64,000 bases of DNA from an uncultured Flavobacterium sp. (GTDB lineage: Bacteria; Bacteroidota; Bacteroidia; Flavobacteriales; Flavobacteriaceae), in the NCBI GenBank assembly GCA_913061465.1, contig CAJXSU010000002.1, positions 1 to 64,000 on the forward strand, read 5' to 3'. Below, piece after piece: positions 1-8,545 of the stretch (position 1 is the first letter of the stretch; each line of letters opens with the position of its first letter). Under the pieces are notes generated by a model. It saw only the letters and a list, made by a program, of their open reading frames with translations, was not told the origin of the DNA and did not search any database. Made by a program: the position numbers and the translations under genes.

Positions 1-83
1 CGCTAGTTTTTTCTAAAGAAAATGCACAACAGCTGTTGTGGTATCTTAGAAAAATCTTAGCAGAAGATGTTATGACTATTTAA
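1..83 (+). CDS. C-terminal end of an unidentified protein (partial)
   Basis: An open frame enters from the left edge and closes with TAA at 81-83, giving 26 readable residues that end in LAEDVMTI. The fragment is hydrophilic and helix-like, which is too little for a family call. It converges on the FAD oxidoreductase gene and the two stop codons overlap by 4 bases. The tight convergent end and absence of internal stops argue that it is a real gene tail. I cannot say whether it belongs functionally with the hydroxyproline operon; a regulator would be a reasonable guess but nothing visible shows it. Confidence 0.45.
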   Translation, partial: LVFSKENAQQLLWYLRKILAEDVMTI

Positions 84-1327
84 AACGTTCGTTCCACTTG
101 AAAGGGTGTTAAATCTAATGATGATTTTTGATCTGAAATAATTTCTGACACCAATTTTCCGGTAGCTGGTCCTAAACTCCATCCCATCATGGCATGTCCT
201 GTGGCAAAAGTTAAATTATTGAATTGAGATGTTCTGCCTATATAAGGAAGACCGTCTGGAGTTACCGGTCTTAAACCGCACTCAGCAGCCTCTTTGTCTT
301 CAGTGCTAATTTGTAATCCATGATAATATTCAGAAGCAGAATTAGCAATGGCATTTACTCTAATAGGATTAATTTTATGGTTTATTTTATCAATCTCCAT
401 GGTTCCAGAAAAACGAGTAAAACCATTCATAGGTGTTACAGCTACTTTGGCTTCTAACAATACTGTAGGTATGGTAATATTAGTTTCTTGAGCTACATTA
501 ATACGATAGCCTTTTCCAGGTTGTAATAACATTTTAATGCCAAGTTTTTTACTAATAAGAGGAGACCAACTTCCCGCCGCCATTACAAATTCGTCTGCGG
601 TAATTTCTTGTTTATTGGTTATTACTTTTTTGATGGAGTTATTTGAAATAATGATATCCTTTACTTCTTCCTCAGCGAGTATAGTAACTCCTTGCCTTTT
701 GAGGTAAGCCAGCATATTTTTCATGAAACCTCCAGGTGTCATATGTGCATCTGAATGAAAATAAACGGCTCCTTTAATGTTTAGATTGGCCTTAGGTTCC
801 AATATTTTAACTTCTTTTGCCGTTAGGTTTTCTACCTTTAAACCAAGTTGAATCGCTTTTTTACCTACCTCCCATTCTTGTTCCCCTGCTTTATCATGTT
901 TATAAGCCATTAACAATCCTTTATGCTCAAAATGAAAATCTAAGTCTCCAGATGATTTCATTGCTATATATAGCTCTCTACTAAGTATATTAATGTCTTT
1001 AATTACAGGAATAGATTGTGCAACTTTTTGTTTAGTTGCAGAACGTTTAAAGGCCCATGCCCACTGTAAAAAATCTTTATTTAATCTTGGTTTTACATAA
1101 AATGGACTTGAAGGATTAAACATCCATTTAAGTCCTTTAGTTATAATTCCAGGAGCAGCCAAAGAAATGATGTGACTTGGAGTAATGTATCCTGCATTTA
1201 CAAAAGAAGCTCCGCTAGAAAAATTTGATTTATCTATTATGGTCACTTCATGCCCCTCTTTATTTAGGAAATACGCTGAGCAGACGCCCATAATTCCTCC
1301 ACCAATAATAACTACTTTTTTTGACAT
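80..1327 (-). CDS. FAD-dependent D-amino-acid oxidoreductase, probable cis-4-hydroxy-D-proline dehydrogenase
   Basis: A DadA/DAO-family flavoprotein of 415 residues. The N-terminus carries the dinucleotide-binding loop GGGIMG (residues 9-14) in a VVIIGGG strand. The C-terminal part has the DAO signature GLRPVTPDGLPYIG followed by ATGHAMMGWSLGPATG, which closes the FAD site. It lies 12 nt after the 4-hydroxyproline epimerase gene in the same direction. From that context I infer that it oxidises cis-4-hydroxy-D-proline to 1-pyrroline-4-hydroxy-2-carboxylate, passing electrons to the respiratory chain. No signal peptide is seen, so it should be cytoplasmic or peripheral on the inner membrane. 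A general D-amino-acid dehydrogenase cannot be excluded from sequence alone; the four-gene context makes the hydroxyproline role likely. Confidence 0.85.
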   Translation of the reverse strand: MSKKVVIIGGGIMGVCSAYFLNKEGHEVTIIDKSNFSSGASFVNAGYITPSHIISLAAPGIITKGLKWMFNPSSPFYVKPRLNKDFLQWAWAFKRSATKQKVAQSIPVIKDINILSRELYIAMKSSGDLDFHFEHKGLLMAYKHDKAGEQEWEVGKKAIQLGLKVENLTAKEVKILEPKANLNIKGAVYFHSDAHMTPGGFMKNMLAYLKRQGVTILAEEEVKDIIISNNSIKKVITNKQEITADEFVMAAGSWSPLISKKLGIKMLLQPGKGYRINVAQETNITIPTVLLEAKVAVTPMNGFTRFSGTMEIDKINHKINPIRVNAIANSASEYYHGLQISTEDKEAAECGLRPVTPDGLPYIGRTSQFNNLTFATGHAMMGWSLGPATGKLVSEIISDQKSSLDLTPFQVERTF

Positions 1328-1339
1328 TTGTACTCGTAT

Positions 1340-2347
1340 TTAAATCACAGAAAACCCGTGTGCATAGGGGTCGTCTTCATCATCAATGATAATGGTATTG
1401 TATCCATAAACCTTAGCCCATCCTTTTATACTTGGGATGATAGCTGGATAATCACCTACAATAGCTTCTTCTTCTACACAACCTACAAAAGTGCTTCCGA
1501 TAAAACTTTCATGAATAAATTCAACTCCCTTTTTTAATTTTCCTTTGGCGTGTAATTGAGCCAAACGAGCGGATGTTCCTGTTCCACAAGGAGATCTATC
1601 TATAGCTTTTTCACCATAAAAAACTGCATTCCTACCATCAGAACCTTTATGTATTGGAGTTCCTGACCATAATAAGTGTGTCACATTTTTAATGCTGGAA
1701 TCTTCAGGATGAATGAATTTATTTGGATACCTTATATTAATTTGTTCTCTAATTTTTTGTGAATATTGTACGATTTGACTGGCTGTGAAATCTTGAATAC
1801 CTGAAAAGTTTTTTTGAGGATCTATGATTGCATAAAAATTACCACCATAAGCAACATCAAAAATAATATCTCCGAGATCTGGACAATCTACTACTAAGCC
1901 TTCAGCTGCTAAATAACTTTTTACATTAGTTATTTTAACCCAATCTACTTTATTTTCTGTTTGCTTATAGTCTATTTCAACAAGTCCTGCAGGGGCTTCC
2001 ATTCGAATTTTTCCTGGAACTTTTGGAGTTATTAGCCCCTCCTCTATAGCAATAGTAATGGTTCCTATAGTGCCATGACCACACATGGGTAGGGCTCCAG
2101 AAGTTTCTATAAATAGAATTGCAAAATCATTTGTAGGATTATGAGATGGATACAAAAAAGATCCGCTCATCATATCATGCCCTCTAGGTTCAAACATCAA
2201 CCCTGTTCTTATCCAATCGTATTCTTTGATAAAATGCTGACGCTTCTCACTCATGGTTTTTCCTAACAAAGGAGGATGACCACTTTTAACAACTCTTACT
2301 GGATTTCCACAGGTATGACCATCTATGCAAACAAAAACTGATCTCAT
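1340..2347 (-). CDS. 4-hydroxyproline 2-epimerase (proline racemase family)
   Basis: A 335-residue member of the proline racemase family. Both catalytic cysteines are visible: C89 in MCGHGTIG and C254 in DRSPCGTGTSA. Related trans-3-hydroxyproline dehydratases have lost one of these cysteines, so the intact pair supports an epimerase. The HGTIG context is that of hydroxyproline epimerases rather than classical proline racemases. The reaction expected is trans-4-hydroxy-L-proline to cis-4-hydroxy-D-proline, the first step of the D-route. Its start codon overlaps the end of the upstream aldehyde dehydrogenase gene by 4 bases, indicating translational coupling. The FAD dehydrogenase that would use its product follows directly. 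Confidence 0.9.
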   Translation of the reverse strand: MRSVFVCIDGHTCGNPVRVVKSGHPPLLGKTMSEKRQHFIKEYDWIRTGLMFEPRGHDMMSGSFLYPSHNPTNDFAILFIETSGALPMCGHGTIGTITIAIEEGLITPKVPGKIRMEAPAGLVEIDYKQTENKVDWVKITNVKSYLAAEGLVVDCPDLGDIIFDVAYGGNFYAIIDPQKNFSGIQDFTASQIVQYSQKIREQINIRYPNKFIHPEDSSIKNVTHLLWSGTPIHKGSDGRNAVFYGEKAIDRSPCGTGTSARLAQLHAKGKLKKGVEFIHESFIGSTFVGCVEEEAIVGDYPAIIPSIKGWAKVYGYNTIIIDDEDDPYAHGFSVI

Positions 2348-3927
2348 ATGCTTTCAGAAGATTGACTTCCATTCACAGTTCTTAAAATTTGTAATGGATT
2401 TTCGTTTTTTAATTCATCTGGCAACAGATGATTCGGCCAATCCTGGAAGCTAAACGGACGAACCCAACGCTTAATAGAATTGATTCCAACAGCTGTGAAA
2501 CGACTGTCTGTAGATGACGGATAAGGCCCCCCGTGAACCATGGACGGCGAAACTTCTACTCCAGTAGGCACACCATTATAAATAATTCTTCCTACTCTGT
2601 TTTGTAGTGTTGCTATTATTTTAGAATGGATTTCTATTTCATTTGTTTCGGCTATAATTGTGCCTGTTAACTGCCCTTCTAAGCTGGAAATAATTTCCTC
2701 TAATTGATGAATATTTTCACATTGTATCACCATAGAAAACGGCCCAAAAACTTCTTGATATAACCTGGTATTTTTTAAAAATGCTTTCCCTTCTACTGTG
2801 GTGATCATTTGTTTGGCAAAATTAGGCTGTACCTCACCGTTATACTGAGTAACAACCTCTAGATTGGGCTGTGATATCGCTTCTGCCTTATTTGCTTCAT
2901 AGGCTCCAATTATATTGGGGTGTAACATTACGGAAGGATGAATTTGTAAGATTTCTTTTCCTAAGTCTTGAATAAAAGCAGATAGCTCTTCACTTTTAAC
3001 TCCTAGAATTAATCCAGGATTTGTACAAAACTGACCTGTACCCAAGGTAATAGATGCTGCATAGGTTTTTGATAAACTTTTACCATTTCTCTGAAGAGCT
3101 TCTGGTAAAATAATTACAGGATTTACACTCCCCATTTCAGCAAACACAGGAATTGGCTCTTCTCTTTGAGCTGCCAAATCGAACAAAGCTCTTCCTGCTT
3201 TGATACTTCCAGTAAACCCAACTGCTTTTATTTTTGAATGTTGAACTAAATCTAGGCCTACTTGTATTCCACTACTATTTAAATTTGAAAAAATACCATT
3301 TGGCATCCCAGTCTTTTCAGCAGCTTTGATAATAGCTGATGCAACTAACTCTCCAGTTCCTGCATGCATTGGATGCGATTTCACAATAACTGGGCAACCT
3401 GCAGCTAAAGCTGCGGCTGTATCTCCCCCTGCTGTAGAATATGCTAATGGAAAGTTACTGGCACCAAAAACAACTATTGGGCCTAAAGGAATTAACATTT
3501 TTCTTAAATCAGGCTTTGGTGCTGGTGTTCTTTCAGGGTCTGCAGAATCAATAGACGCTTCAACCCAAGAACCCTTGTGAACTAAACTTGCAAAATTTCT
3601 TAATTGTCCGATAGTTCTTCCTCGCTCTCCTTTTGCTCTACCTTCGGGTAATCCAGTTTCAGAGCAATAAGTTTTAATGAGTAAATCGTCTAAGGCCAGT
3701 ATTTCGTCTGCAATAGTATTTAAAAATAGTGCCTTCTGTTTTCCTGAAGTTTTTCTATAAATTTTGAAAGCATTTGATGCAATAGTTATAGCATCTTCTA
3801 GCTCATTATTTGAAGCCTCATAAAAAATAGGATCATTTTCTGCGTTCAATAAGGGATTAAATGTTTTAAAAGTAATGGAACCTTTAGCTGATATTGAATT
3901 CCCAATATAATTTTTTCCTGTAATCAT
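2344..3927 (-). CDS. 2,5-dioxovalerate (2-oxoglutarate semialdehyde) dehydrogenase
   Basis: An aldehyde dehydrogenase superfamily protein of 527 residues, the length usual for this branch. The catalytic cysteine is C301 in GTGQFCTNPGL and the general-base glutamate is E264 in FAEMGSVNP. The FTGSIKAG nucleotide-binding turn is at about residues 238-245. The GQFCTNPG context matches 2-oxoglutarate-semialdehyde dehydrogenases. It would oxidise 2,5-dioxopentanoate to 2-oxoglutarate with NAD(P)+, the last step of hydroxyproline breakdown. A single base separates it from the upstream deaminase gene and it overlaps the epimerase gene by 4 bases. The same enzyme also serves sugar-acid routes in other bacteria; the neighbours point to hydroxyproline here. 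Confidence 0.88.
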   Translation of the reverse strand: MITGKNYIGNSISAKGSITFKTFNPLLNAENDPIFYEASNNELEDAITIASNAFKIYRKTSGKQKALFLNTIADEILALDDLLIKTYCSETGLPEGRAKGERGRTIGQLRNFASLVHKGSWVEASIDSADPERTPAPKPDLRKMLIPLGPIVVFGASNFPLAYSTAGGDTAAALAAGCPVIVKSHPMHAGTGELVASAIIKAAEKTGMPNGIFSNLNSSGIQVGLDLVQHSKIKAVGFTGSIKAGRALFDLAAQREEPIPVFAEMGSVNPVIILPEALQRNGKSLSKTYAASITLGTGQFCTNPGLILGVKSEELSAFIQDLGKEILQIHPSVMLHPNIIGAYEANKAEAISQPNLEVVTQYNGEVQPNFAKQMITTVEGKAFLKNTRLYQEVFGPFSMVIQCENIHQLEEIISSLEGQLTGTIIAETNEIEIHSKIIATLQNRVGRIIYNGVPTGVEVSPSMVHGGPYPSSTDSRFTAVGINSIKRWVRPFSFQDWPNHLLPDELKNENPLQILRTVNGSQSSESI

Positions 3928-3928
3928 T

Positions 3929-4846
3929 CTATAGGTTTTTGTAGGCTGGTAAAATAGGACGATTTTTCAATCCTTGTTCGATAATTTGAATAACATGTTT
4001 TCGTTCTTCTCCACTTAAAGACAATCTTGGAGCACGAACGTTTTCTGTTCCAATTCCTGTATAAACCTCAGCTAGTTTAATATTCTGAACTAATTTAGGA
4101 TTGATGTCTAATTCCAATAAAGGTAAAAACCACCTATAAATTTCTATAGCTTCTTTAATTCTACCTGCCTTCTGAAGTTCATAAATAGCTACTGTTTCTT
4201 CCGGAAATGCACAAACCAACCCTGCAACCCAACCGTCTGCTCCCATTATTAAACTTTCTAAAGCAAGAGTATCCACACCTGTCAAAATTTTTAAACGATC
4301 TCCAAATCTATTTTTAATTCTAGTGACATTAGAAATGTCTCTTGTAGATTCTTTGACAGCTTCAATATTTTCACAAAGCAGTAAATCTTCAAACATGTCT
4401 AGGGTTACCTCTATTTTATAATCTATTGGATTGTTATAAATCATAATTGGTAAAGAAGTATTGTTGGCTACCGTTTTAAAATAGGCTACTGTTTCTTTGT
4501 CACCAGCCTTATATCTCATTGGAGGTAACATCATAAGGCCCTGTGCACCGTCTTCTTCTGCCTTATGAGCAGCATAAATCGCTCTTTTTGTAGTTTGTTC
4601 AGCAATATTCATTAATACTGGAACTTTACCCTGTACCATGGATACCGTTGCTTTTGTAAGCACTCTTTTCTCTTCATCTAATAAGGTGCTTGCCTCACCT
4701 AAAGTACCTCCCAATACAATTCCATGAACTCCCGCATTAAGTTGTGCTTGGATATTTTTTTCAAACATCTCAAGATCTAATTGATCATCTTCTGTAAACT
4801 TAGTAGTCACTGCTGGCATAACACCTTTCCATTCTATACTCATCAA
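3929..4846 (-). CDS. Dihydrodipicolinate synthase family protein, probable 1-pyrroline-4-hydroxy-2-carboxylate deaminase
   Basis: A 305-residue TIM-barrel aldolase of the DapA/NanA class. The Schiff-base lysine is K165 in EAVKEST and the active-site tyrosine is Y137 in IYNNP. The GGTLGE segment at about residues 46-51 corresponds to the GTTGE loop of the family. True DapA sits with lysine genes, but here the gene opens the hydroxyproline set. I therefore infer deamination and ring opening of 1-pyrroline-4-hydroxy-2-carboxylate to 2-oxoglutarate semialdehyde plus ammonia. A 38-nt gap separates it from the upstream hydrolase, with no terminator visible. The start could be either of the first two methionines; the difference is one residue. 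Confidence 0.82.
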   Translation of the reverse strand: MMSIEWKGVMPAVTTKFTEDDQLDLEMFEKNIQAQLNAGVHGIVLGGTLGEASTLLDEEKRVLTKATVSMVQGKVPVLMNIAEQTTKRAIYAAHKAEEDGAQGLMMLPPMRYKAGDKETVAYFKTVANNTSLPIMIYNNPIDYKIEVTLDMFEDLLLCENIEAVKESTRDISNVTRIKNRFGDRLKILTGVDTLALESLIMGADGWVAGLVCAFPEETVAIYELQKAGRIKEAIEIYRWFLPLLELDINPKLVQNIKLAEVYTGIGTENVRAPRLSLSGEERKHVIQIIEQGLKNRPILPAYKNL

Positions 4847-4884
4847 TGTAGTTTTATATATAATACTAATTTCTTAATTTATTT

Positions 4885-5817
4885 TTAGTTTAAAAAATCT
4901 CTCATTAATTTTAAACTCTCTTCAGGGTTTTCTTCCATAGGTACATGTCCAGAATACTCAAGAATTTTTAATGAAGAATTAGGTAAAAGACGATTCATAC
5001 GTACACCATTATCTAAAGGAATCCACAAATCTTGTGCGCCCCAAATTAACAATGTAGGGGCCAAAATACTTTTTAGTTTTTTTATATTTACCATAGAGTC
5101 TAAACCAAAGTCGATTTTTGCCCTATCTATAAAAGCCTTTCTATTCCCTGCTCTTAAAGCCATTTTATGGTAACGGGTTATTAGGTCCTCAGTAATTTTA
5201 GAATCATCTTCATAAACCTCTTCTATATTTTTTTTAATTAAGAATTTTGGAGTTACATATAAAAAAAGTGAACTTAAAACAGGTGTTTTTGCCATTTTAA
5301 AAATTGCTGGTGGTTGCTTATTTGTGGGCAAGCCACTCGCATCAACCAAAATAAGTTTTTCAACCATATCTGGGTGATCAGCTGCATAATTCCAAGCAAT
5401 ATTGCCGCCTAAAGAATTTCCTACAATATGAAATCTTTCAAGACCAAGTTTAAATAAAAAAGTATGTATAAAATTTGTGTATGCCTTTAAAGAATAATCA
5501 GCATTTTTATTTGGACCAGTAATTCCAAAAGCTGGTAAATCCATTCTTATAACTCTATTGGTTTTTTTTAACTCATCTGTCCAAGCATCCCAGGTATGCA
5601 AGGATGCTGCTGTTCCATGAATTAAAACAATTGGAAAGCCTTCGCCTTCATCTCTGTAATGCACATTCATTTCATCTACTTCAATGAATTGAGAGTGTTC
5701 ATTTGCATACTCGTTTTTTAGATCCTCAACAGGGATATCGGAATAAATACCACTTCCAATAGCTAAGGTTAATAAAATAATTAACGAGTAAATAAAGTAC
5801 TTTAATTTTTTCTGCAT
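4885..5817 (-). CDS. Membrane-anchored alpha/beta hydrolase
   Basis: A 310-residue alpha/beta hydrolase. Residues 7-23 form a hydrophobic segment after a lysine-rich start, so the enzyme is probably anchored in the inner membrane or exported. The oxyanion strand is HGTAAS (67-72), the nucleophile elbow GNSLGG has S135, the acid is probably D263 in WGAQDLW, and the base is H291 in YSGHVPMEE. The triad looks complete. The fold is that of epoxide or haloalkane hydrolase-like esterases, and the substrate cannot be read. It follows the cyclase gene by 3 nt and precedes the hydroxyproline genes, so it is probably cotranscribed with both. Confidence 0.8.
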   Translation of the reverse strand: MQKKLKYFIYSLIILLTLAIGSGIYSDIPVEDLKNEYANEHSQFIEVDEMNVHYRDEGEGFPIVLIHGTAASLHTWDAWTDELKKTNRVIRMDLPAFGITGPNKNADYSLKAYTNFIHTFLFKLGLERFHIVGNSLGGNIAWNYAADHPDMVEKLILVDASGLPTNKQPPAIFKMAKTPVLSSLFLYVTPKFLIKKNIEEVYEDDSKITEDLITRYHKMALRAGNRKAFIDRAKIDFGLDSMVNIKKLKSILAPTLLIWGAQDLWIPLDNGVRMNRLLPNSSLKILEYSGHVPMEENPEESLKLMRDFLN

Positions 5818-5820
5818 TTT

Positions 5821-6570
5821 TTAATTATTAATTTTATACAAGACAGGTTTACTTGGGCTTGCATCATTTTCTATAGGGGCTATCATTAAGTTTAAAAAAT
5901 AGGTACCATCATTAATTGTATTTGGCACATATATAAATTCAGTAATGGTAGCATCTAAACGTAATTTACCTGATGTATTCCAAAAAGCATTGTGAGAGAG
6001 TAGCTTGCCCTCGTCTTTCTCTTTGTCTACAGAAGGCAGGTCAATTAACAAATGGTTAACTCCTTTTTCTCTCAAAAACACAGCTCCCTCTTCCATTAAA
6101 TATGTTGGATTTGTGTGGGAATATTGCATTGTTTTTTTGTCTGATAAATTGGGGAGTGTTCTAATTACAATGGCATCTCTCTTCTTATTACCCAATGCAT
6201 ATTGTAATTGTTTTTTTGTAATTACAAAATCATCATTAATTTTTTCTGGCGGAATAGTTACTACCTCTGCTAAAAAGAAAAATTGTTGTAAATTTTGATG
6301 AATAGAATGAACTTTTTTTGTGATGTGCCCTACTGTTTCTGTGTGGGTACAATGTGAATGAGGATTAAAATGAATCGTATTGAAATTTACATCAGCTCCT
6401 TCTTTAACGGAACCTATCCAATCATCAGAAACTACTGGAAATATTTTAGGTGGTTCTAAATACCATGCATTCACATTATTTTTGCCATCTCTTAGTGGAA
6501 TAGAAATATCTAAGGGTTTAGATAAATCAATTGTATATTTTTTTGAGTTGTATTTTATATCTGTAATCAA
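5821..6570 (-). CDS. Cyclase family protein (kynurenine-formamidase-like metal hydrolase)
   Basis: A 249-residue cyclase-family protein. The metal-binding region reads PHSHCTHTETVGH (residues 70-82), an altered form of the family's HxGTHxDxxxH motif; candidate ligands are H71, H73, H76, E78 and H82. The family includes bacterial kynurenine formamidase and other metal-dependent amide or lactone hydrolases. No tryptophan-catabolic gene is nearby, so a kynurenine role is not supported. The start overlaps the end of hemW by 4 bases and the alpha/beta hydrolase follows after 3 nt, so a two-hydrolase unit is plausible. The substrate is unknown. Confidence 0.72.
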   Translation of the reverse strand: MITDIKYNSKKYTIDLSKPLDISIPLRDGKNNVNAWYLEPPKIFPVVSDDWIGSVKEGADVNFNTIHFNPHSHCTHTETVGHITKKVHSIHQNLQQFFFLAEVVTIPPEKINDDFVITKKQLQYALGNKKRDAIVIRTLPNLSDKKTMQYSHTNPTYLMEEGAVFLREKGVNHLLIDLPSVDKEKDEGKLLSHNAFWNTSGKLRLDATITEFIYVPNTINDGTYFLNLMIAPIENDASPSKPVLYKINN

Positions 6571-7700
6571 GGCATGTCGAGTTTAAATAAATCAGCAGAA
6601 ATACCATCTGATAAAAATTTTCCTTTTTGAGTTGTTTTTAATTTTTCGTCTTCAATATACAATAATTCTTCAGCTCTATATTTTTCTGATTGAAACAATA
6701 AATACGTGTAGTATTCTTTTCCAAATTCTCTGGTTACTTTTTCTAAAGAAACTCCCCAAATAGTTCGTAAACCAGTCATTACATATTCATTGTATTGATC
6801 AGTAATTGACAGTAATTCTCTCTCTATCGGTAATTTATTTTGTTGAATAGCTGAAATATATTTTGAATTGTTTTTCACATTCCAACTTCGTTGTTTACCA
6901 TTAAAAGAGTGAGCGGAAGGGCCAATACCTAAGTAAGACTTTCCTTTCCAATAGGATGAATTATTGATGCTAAAAGCTCCACCTTTTGCAAAGTTTGAGA
7001 GTTCATAATGAGTGAAATTATGTTTTGAGAGTTCCTCTATTAATATGTAAAACTGTTCTTGAGCTTGAAAATCACTAACATCTTCAATAATTCCTTTTTT
7101 TATTAATGATTCTAGAGCAGTTTTTGGTTCTACAGTTAAAGCATAACTTGAAATATGAGTAATTCCAGAGGAAAGAACTATATCAATGTTTTTTTTCCAT
7201 TGTTTATTTGATAAACCTGGAATTCCATAAATTAAATCAACAGAAATATTTTTAAAATAATATTTGGCTTCAGTTAAACAATTTATAGCTTCTTGAGCGT
7301 TGTGTGCTCTGTTCATTAATTTTAAATCATCTTCAAAAAAAGATTGAATGCCAATACTTAAGCGATTAATTCTACTTTTTGATAATTCTATAATTTTTCT
7401 CTTGGTTAAATCATCGGGATTAGCCTCTAATGTAATTTCTGGATTTAAAATTACCTTATGATTTTCATATACAGCATTAATGATACTATCTATTTCCGAT
7501 TGATTCAGCATGCTTGGTGTACCACCACCGAAGTAAATAGTTTCTATAACCTCATTATTCAATTCATTTTTTCTTAACTCAATTTCGTGAATAAGACTCG
7601 AAATAAGTTCATCTTTCTTTTTTAATGATGTAGAAAAGTGAAAATCACAATAAAAGCAAGCTTGCTTACAAAAAGGAATATGTATGTAAATGCCGCTCAA
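6567..7700 (-). CDS. hemW: Radical SAM heme chaperone HemW
   Basis: A 377-residue radical SAM protein. The [4Fe-4S] cysteines are C11, C15 and C18 in CKQACFYC, followed by DF. The fourth cysteine typical of coproporphyrinogen dehydrogenase HemN (CxxxCxxCxC) is absent, which places the protein with HemW. The SAM-binding GGGTPS is at residues 58-63. HemW binds heme and inserts it into respiratory targets at the cytoplasmic membrane. It is 18 nt downstream of ruvC and overlaps the cyclase gene by 4 bases. Older annotation would call it oxygen-independent coproporphyrinogen III oxidase. Confidence 0.9.
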   Translation of the reverse strand: MSGIYIHIPFCKQACFYCDFHFSTSLKKKDELISSLIHEIELRKNELNNEVIETIYFGGGTPSMLNQSEIDSIINAVYENHKVILNPEITLEANPDDLTKRKIIELSKSRINRLSIGIQSFFEDDLKLMNRAHNAQEAINCLTEAKYYFKNISVDLIYGIPGLSNKQWKKNIDIVLSSGITHISSYALTVEPKTALESLIKKGIIEDVSDFQAQEQFYILIEELSKHNFTHYELSNFAKGGAFSINNSSYWKGKSYLGIGPSAHSFNGKQRSWNVKNNSKYISAIQQNKLPIERELLSITDQYNEYVMTGLRTIWGVSLEKVTREFGKEYYTYLLFQSEKYRAEELLYIEDEKLKTTQKGKFLSDGISADLFKLDMP

Positions 7701-7718
7701 TATGAATTACTAAAATTA

Positions 7719-8270
7719 TTAATTAATTTTTTTTGGATTTTGCTTTACAAAAGCACCCCAACCAGAATAATTTTTACCCTGAGTGATTTTTCCAGCGTTA
7801 TAAAAATGACAAACAGCAGCTGCTAATCCATCTGTAGCATCTAAATTTTTTGGTAATGTTTTTAAATTTAATAATGACTTTAACATAAGAGCTACCTGCT
7901 CTTTTGAAGCATTTCCATTACCTGTAATTGCCATTTTAATTTTTTTTGGTAGATATTCAGTGATAGGAATTTCTCTTGATAGGCCTGCTGCCATAGCAAC
8001 ACCTTGGGCACGCCCCAATTTTAACATAGATTGTACATTTTTACCAAAAAAAGGAGCTTCAATAGCAATTTCGTCTGGGTTAAAAGTATCTATTAACTCA
8101 AGTGTTCTTTCAAAAATAAGTTTCAGTTTTAAATAATGATCATCATACTTTTTTAACAACAACTCATTCATCTGGATAAACTCCATTTTTTTACCTACAA
8201 TCTTTATAATACCAAAACCCATAATGGTGGTCCCGGGATCAATACCTAATATGATTTTTTCTGAATTCAA
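7719..8270 (-). CDS. ruvC: Holliday junction resolvase RuvC
   Basis: RuvC, the endonuclease that resolves Holliday junctions with RuvAB. Starting at the TTG at 8270 gives 183 residues, close to the usual family length. The acidic active site is D11 in GIDPGTT, E71 in IAIEAPFFG, and D144/D147 in LDATDG, with the three-residue spacing seen in E. coli D138/D141. An in-frame ATG at 8324 would add 18 residues that are not family-like, and a good -7 box (TAAATTTG, 8312-8319) lies inside that extension. I therefore prefer the TTG start. HemW follows after 18 nt. Confidence 0.9.
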   Translation of the reverse strand: MNSEKIILGIDPGTTIMGFGIIKIVGKKMEFIQMNELLLKKYDDHYLKLKLIFERTLELIDTFNPDEIAIEAPFFGKNVQSMLKLGRAQGVAMAAGLSREIPITEYLPKKIKMAITGNGNASKEQVALMLKSLLNLKTLPKNLDATDGLAAAVCHFYNAGKITQGKNYSGWGAFVKQNPKKIN

Positions 8271-8311
8271 TGTTACGTTTATTTTGTTTGAGAATATAAA
8301 AACCGCATTCA

Positions 8312-8319
8312 CAAATTTA
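8312..8319 (-). promoter_or_regulatory. Probable -7 promoter element for ruvC
   Basis: On the minus strand the sequence TAAATTTG matches the Bacteroidota -7 consensus TAnnTTTG. Transcription would start near 8305, leaving a leader of about 35 nt before the TTG start of ruvC. No convincing TTG -33 element is present at the right distance. The promoter could drive the whole ruvC-hemW-hydroxyproline train. Confidence 0.4.
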
Positions 8320-8410
8320 ATCAATTCTTACGGCATTTATTTAACTTCAAAAACTATTTATTGAAATGTTTATATTTTCACTAAAAAAGCACAAAATGAT
8401 AAATAAAGAA

Positions 8411-8492
8411 TTGGCCAATTTTACTCAAAAAAAGCTTTTTTTGATGTTTTTTAGTTAAAAAAGGTCAATTTTATTCATTTTTTAACTAAAAT
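8411..8492. repeat. Stacked palindromes and inverted repeats in an AT-rich gap
   Basis: Three elements lie back to back. ATTGGCCAAT (8411-8420) is a perfect palindrome. Positions 8426-8445 are a perfect 20-base palindrome with A7, GC, T7 at its heart and TC/GA ends. A 14-base inverted repeat follows, 8450-8463 (TTTTAGTTAAAAAA) with 8479-8492 and a 15-base loop. A second 9-base repeat, TCAATTTTA (8466-8474) with TAAAATTGA (8488-8496), overlaps it, so the two hairpins exclude each other. The region lies after the small membrane-protein gene and before ruvC. It may be a complex terminator or a protein-binding site. Confidence 0.5.
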
Positions 8493-8545
8493 TGAACTTT
8501 TTTGAAATATAAGAAAATTAATATTATTTAACCTATTTATGCAAT

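Noticed and set aside
1328-1537. A 69-codon plus-strand ORF, and many similar ones opposite real genes
   Set aside because: It lies antisense to the hydroxyproline epimerase gene, with no recognisable protein features; the minus-strand gene is clearly real.
8271-8324. The ATG at 8324 as the ruvC start
   Set aside because: The added 18 residues are not family-like and a -7 promoter box lies within them; the TTG at 8270 gives the usual RuvC length.
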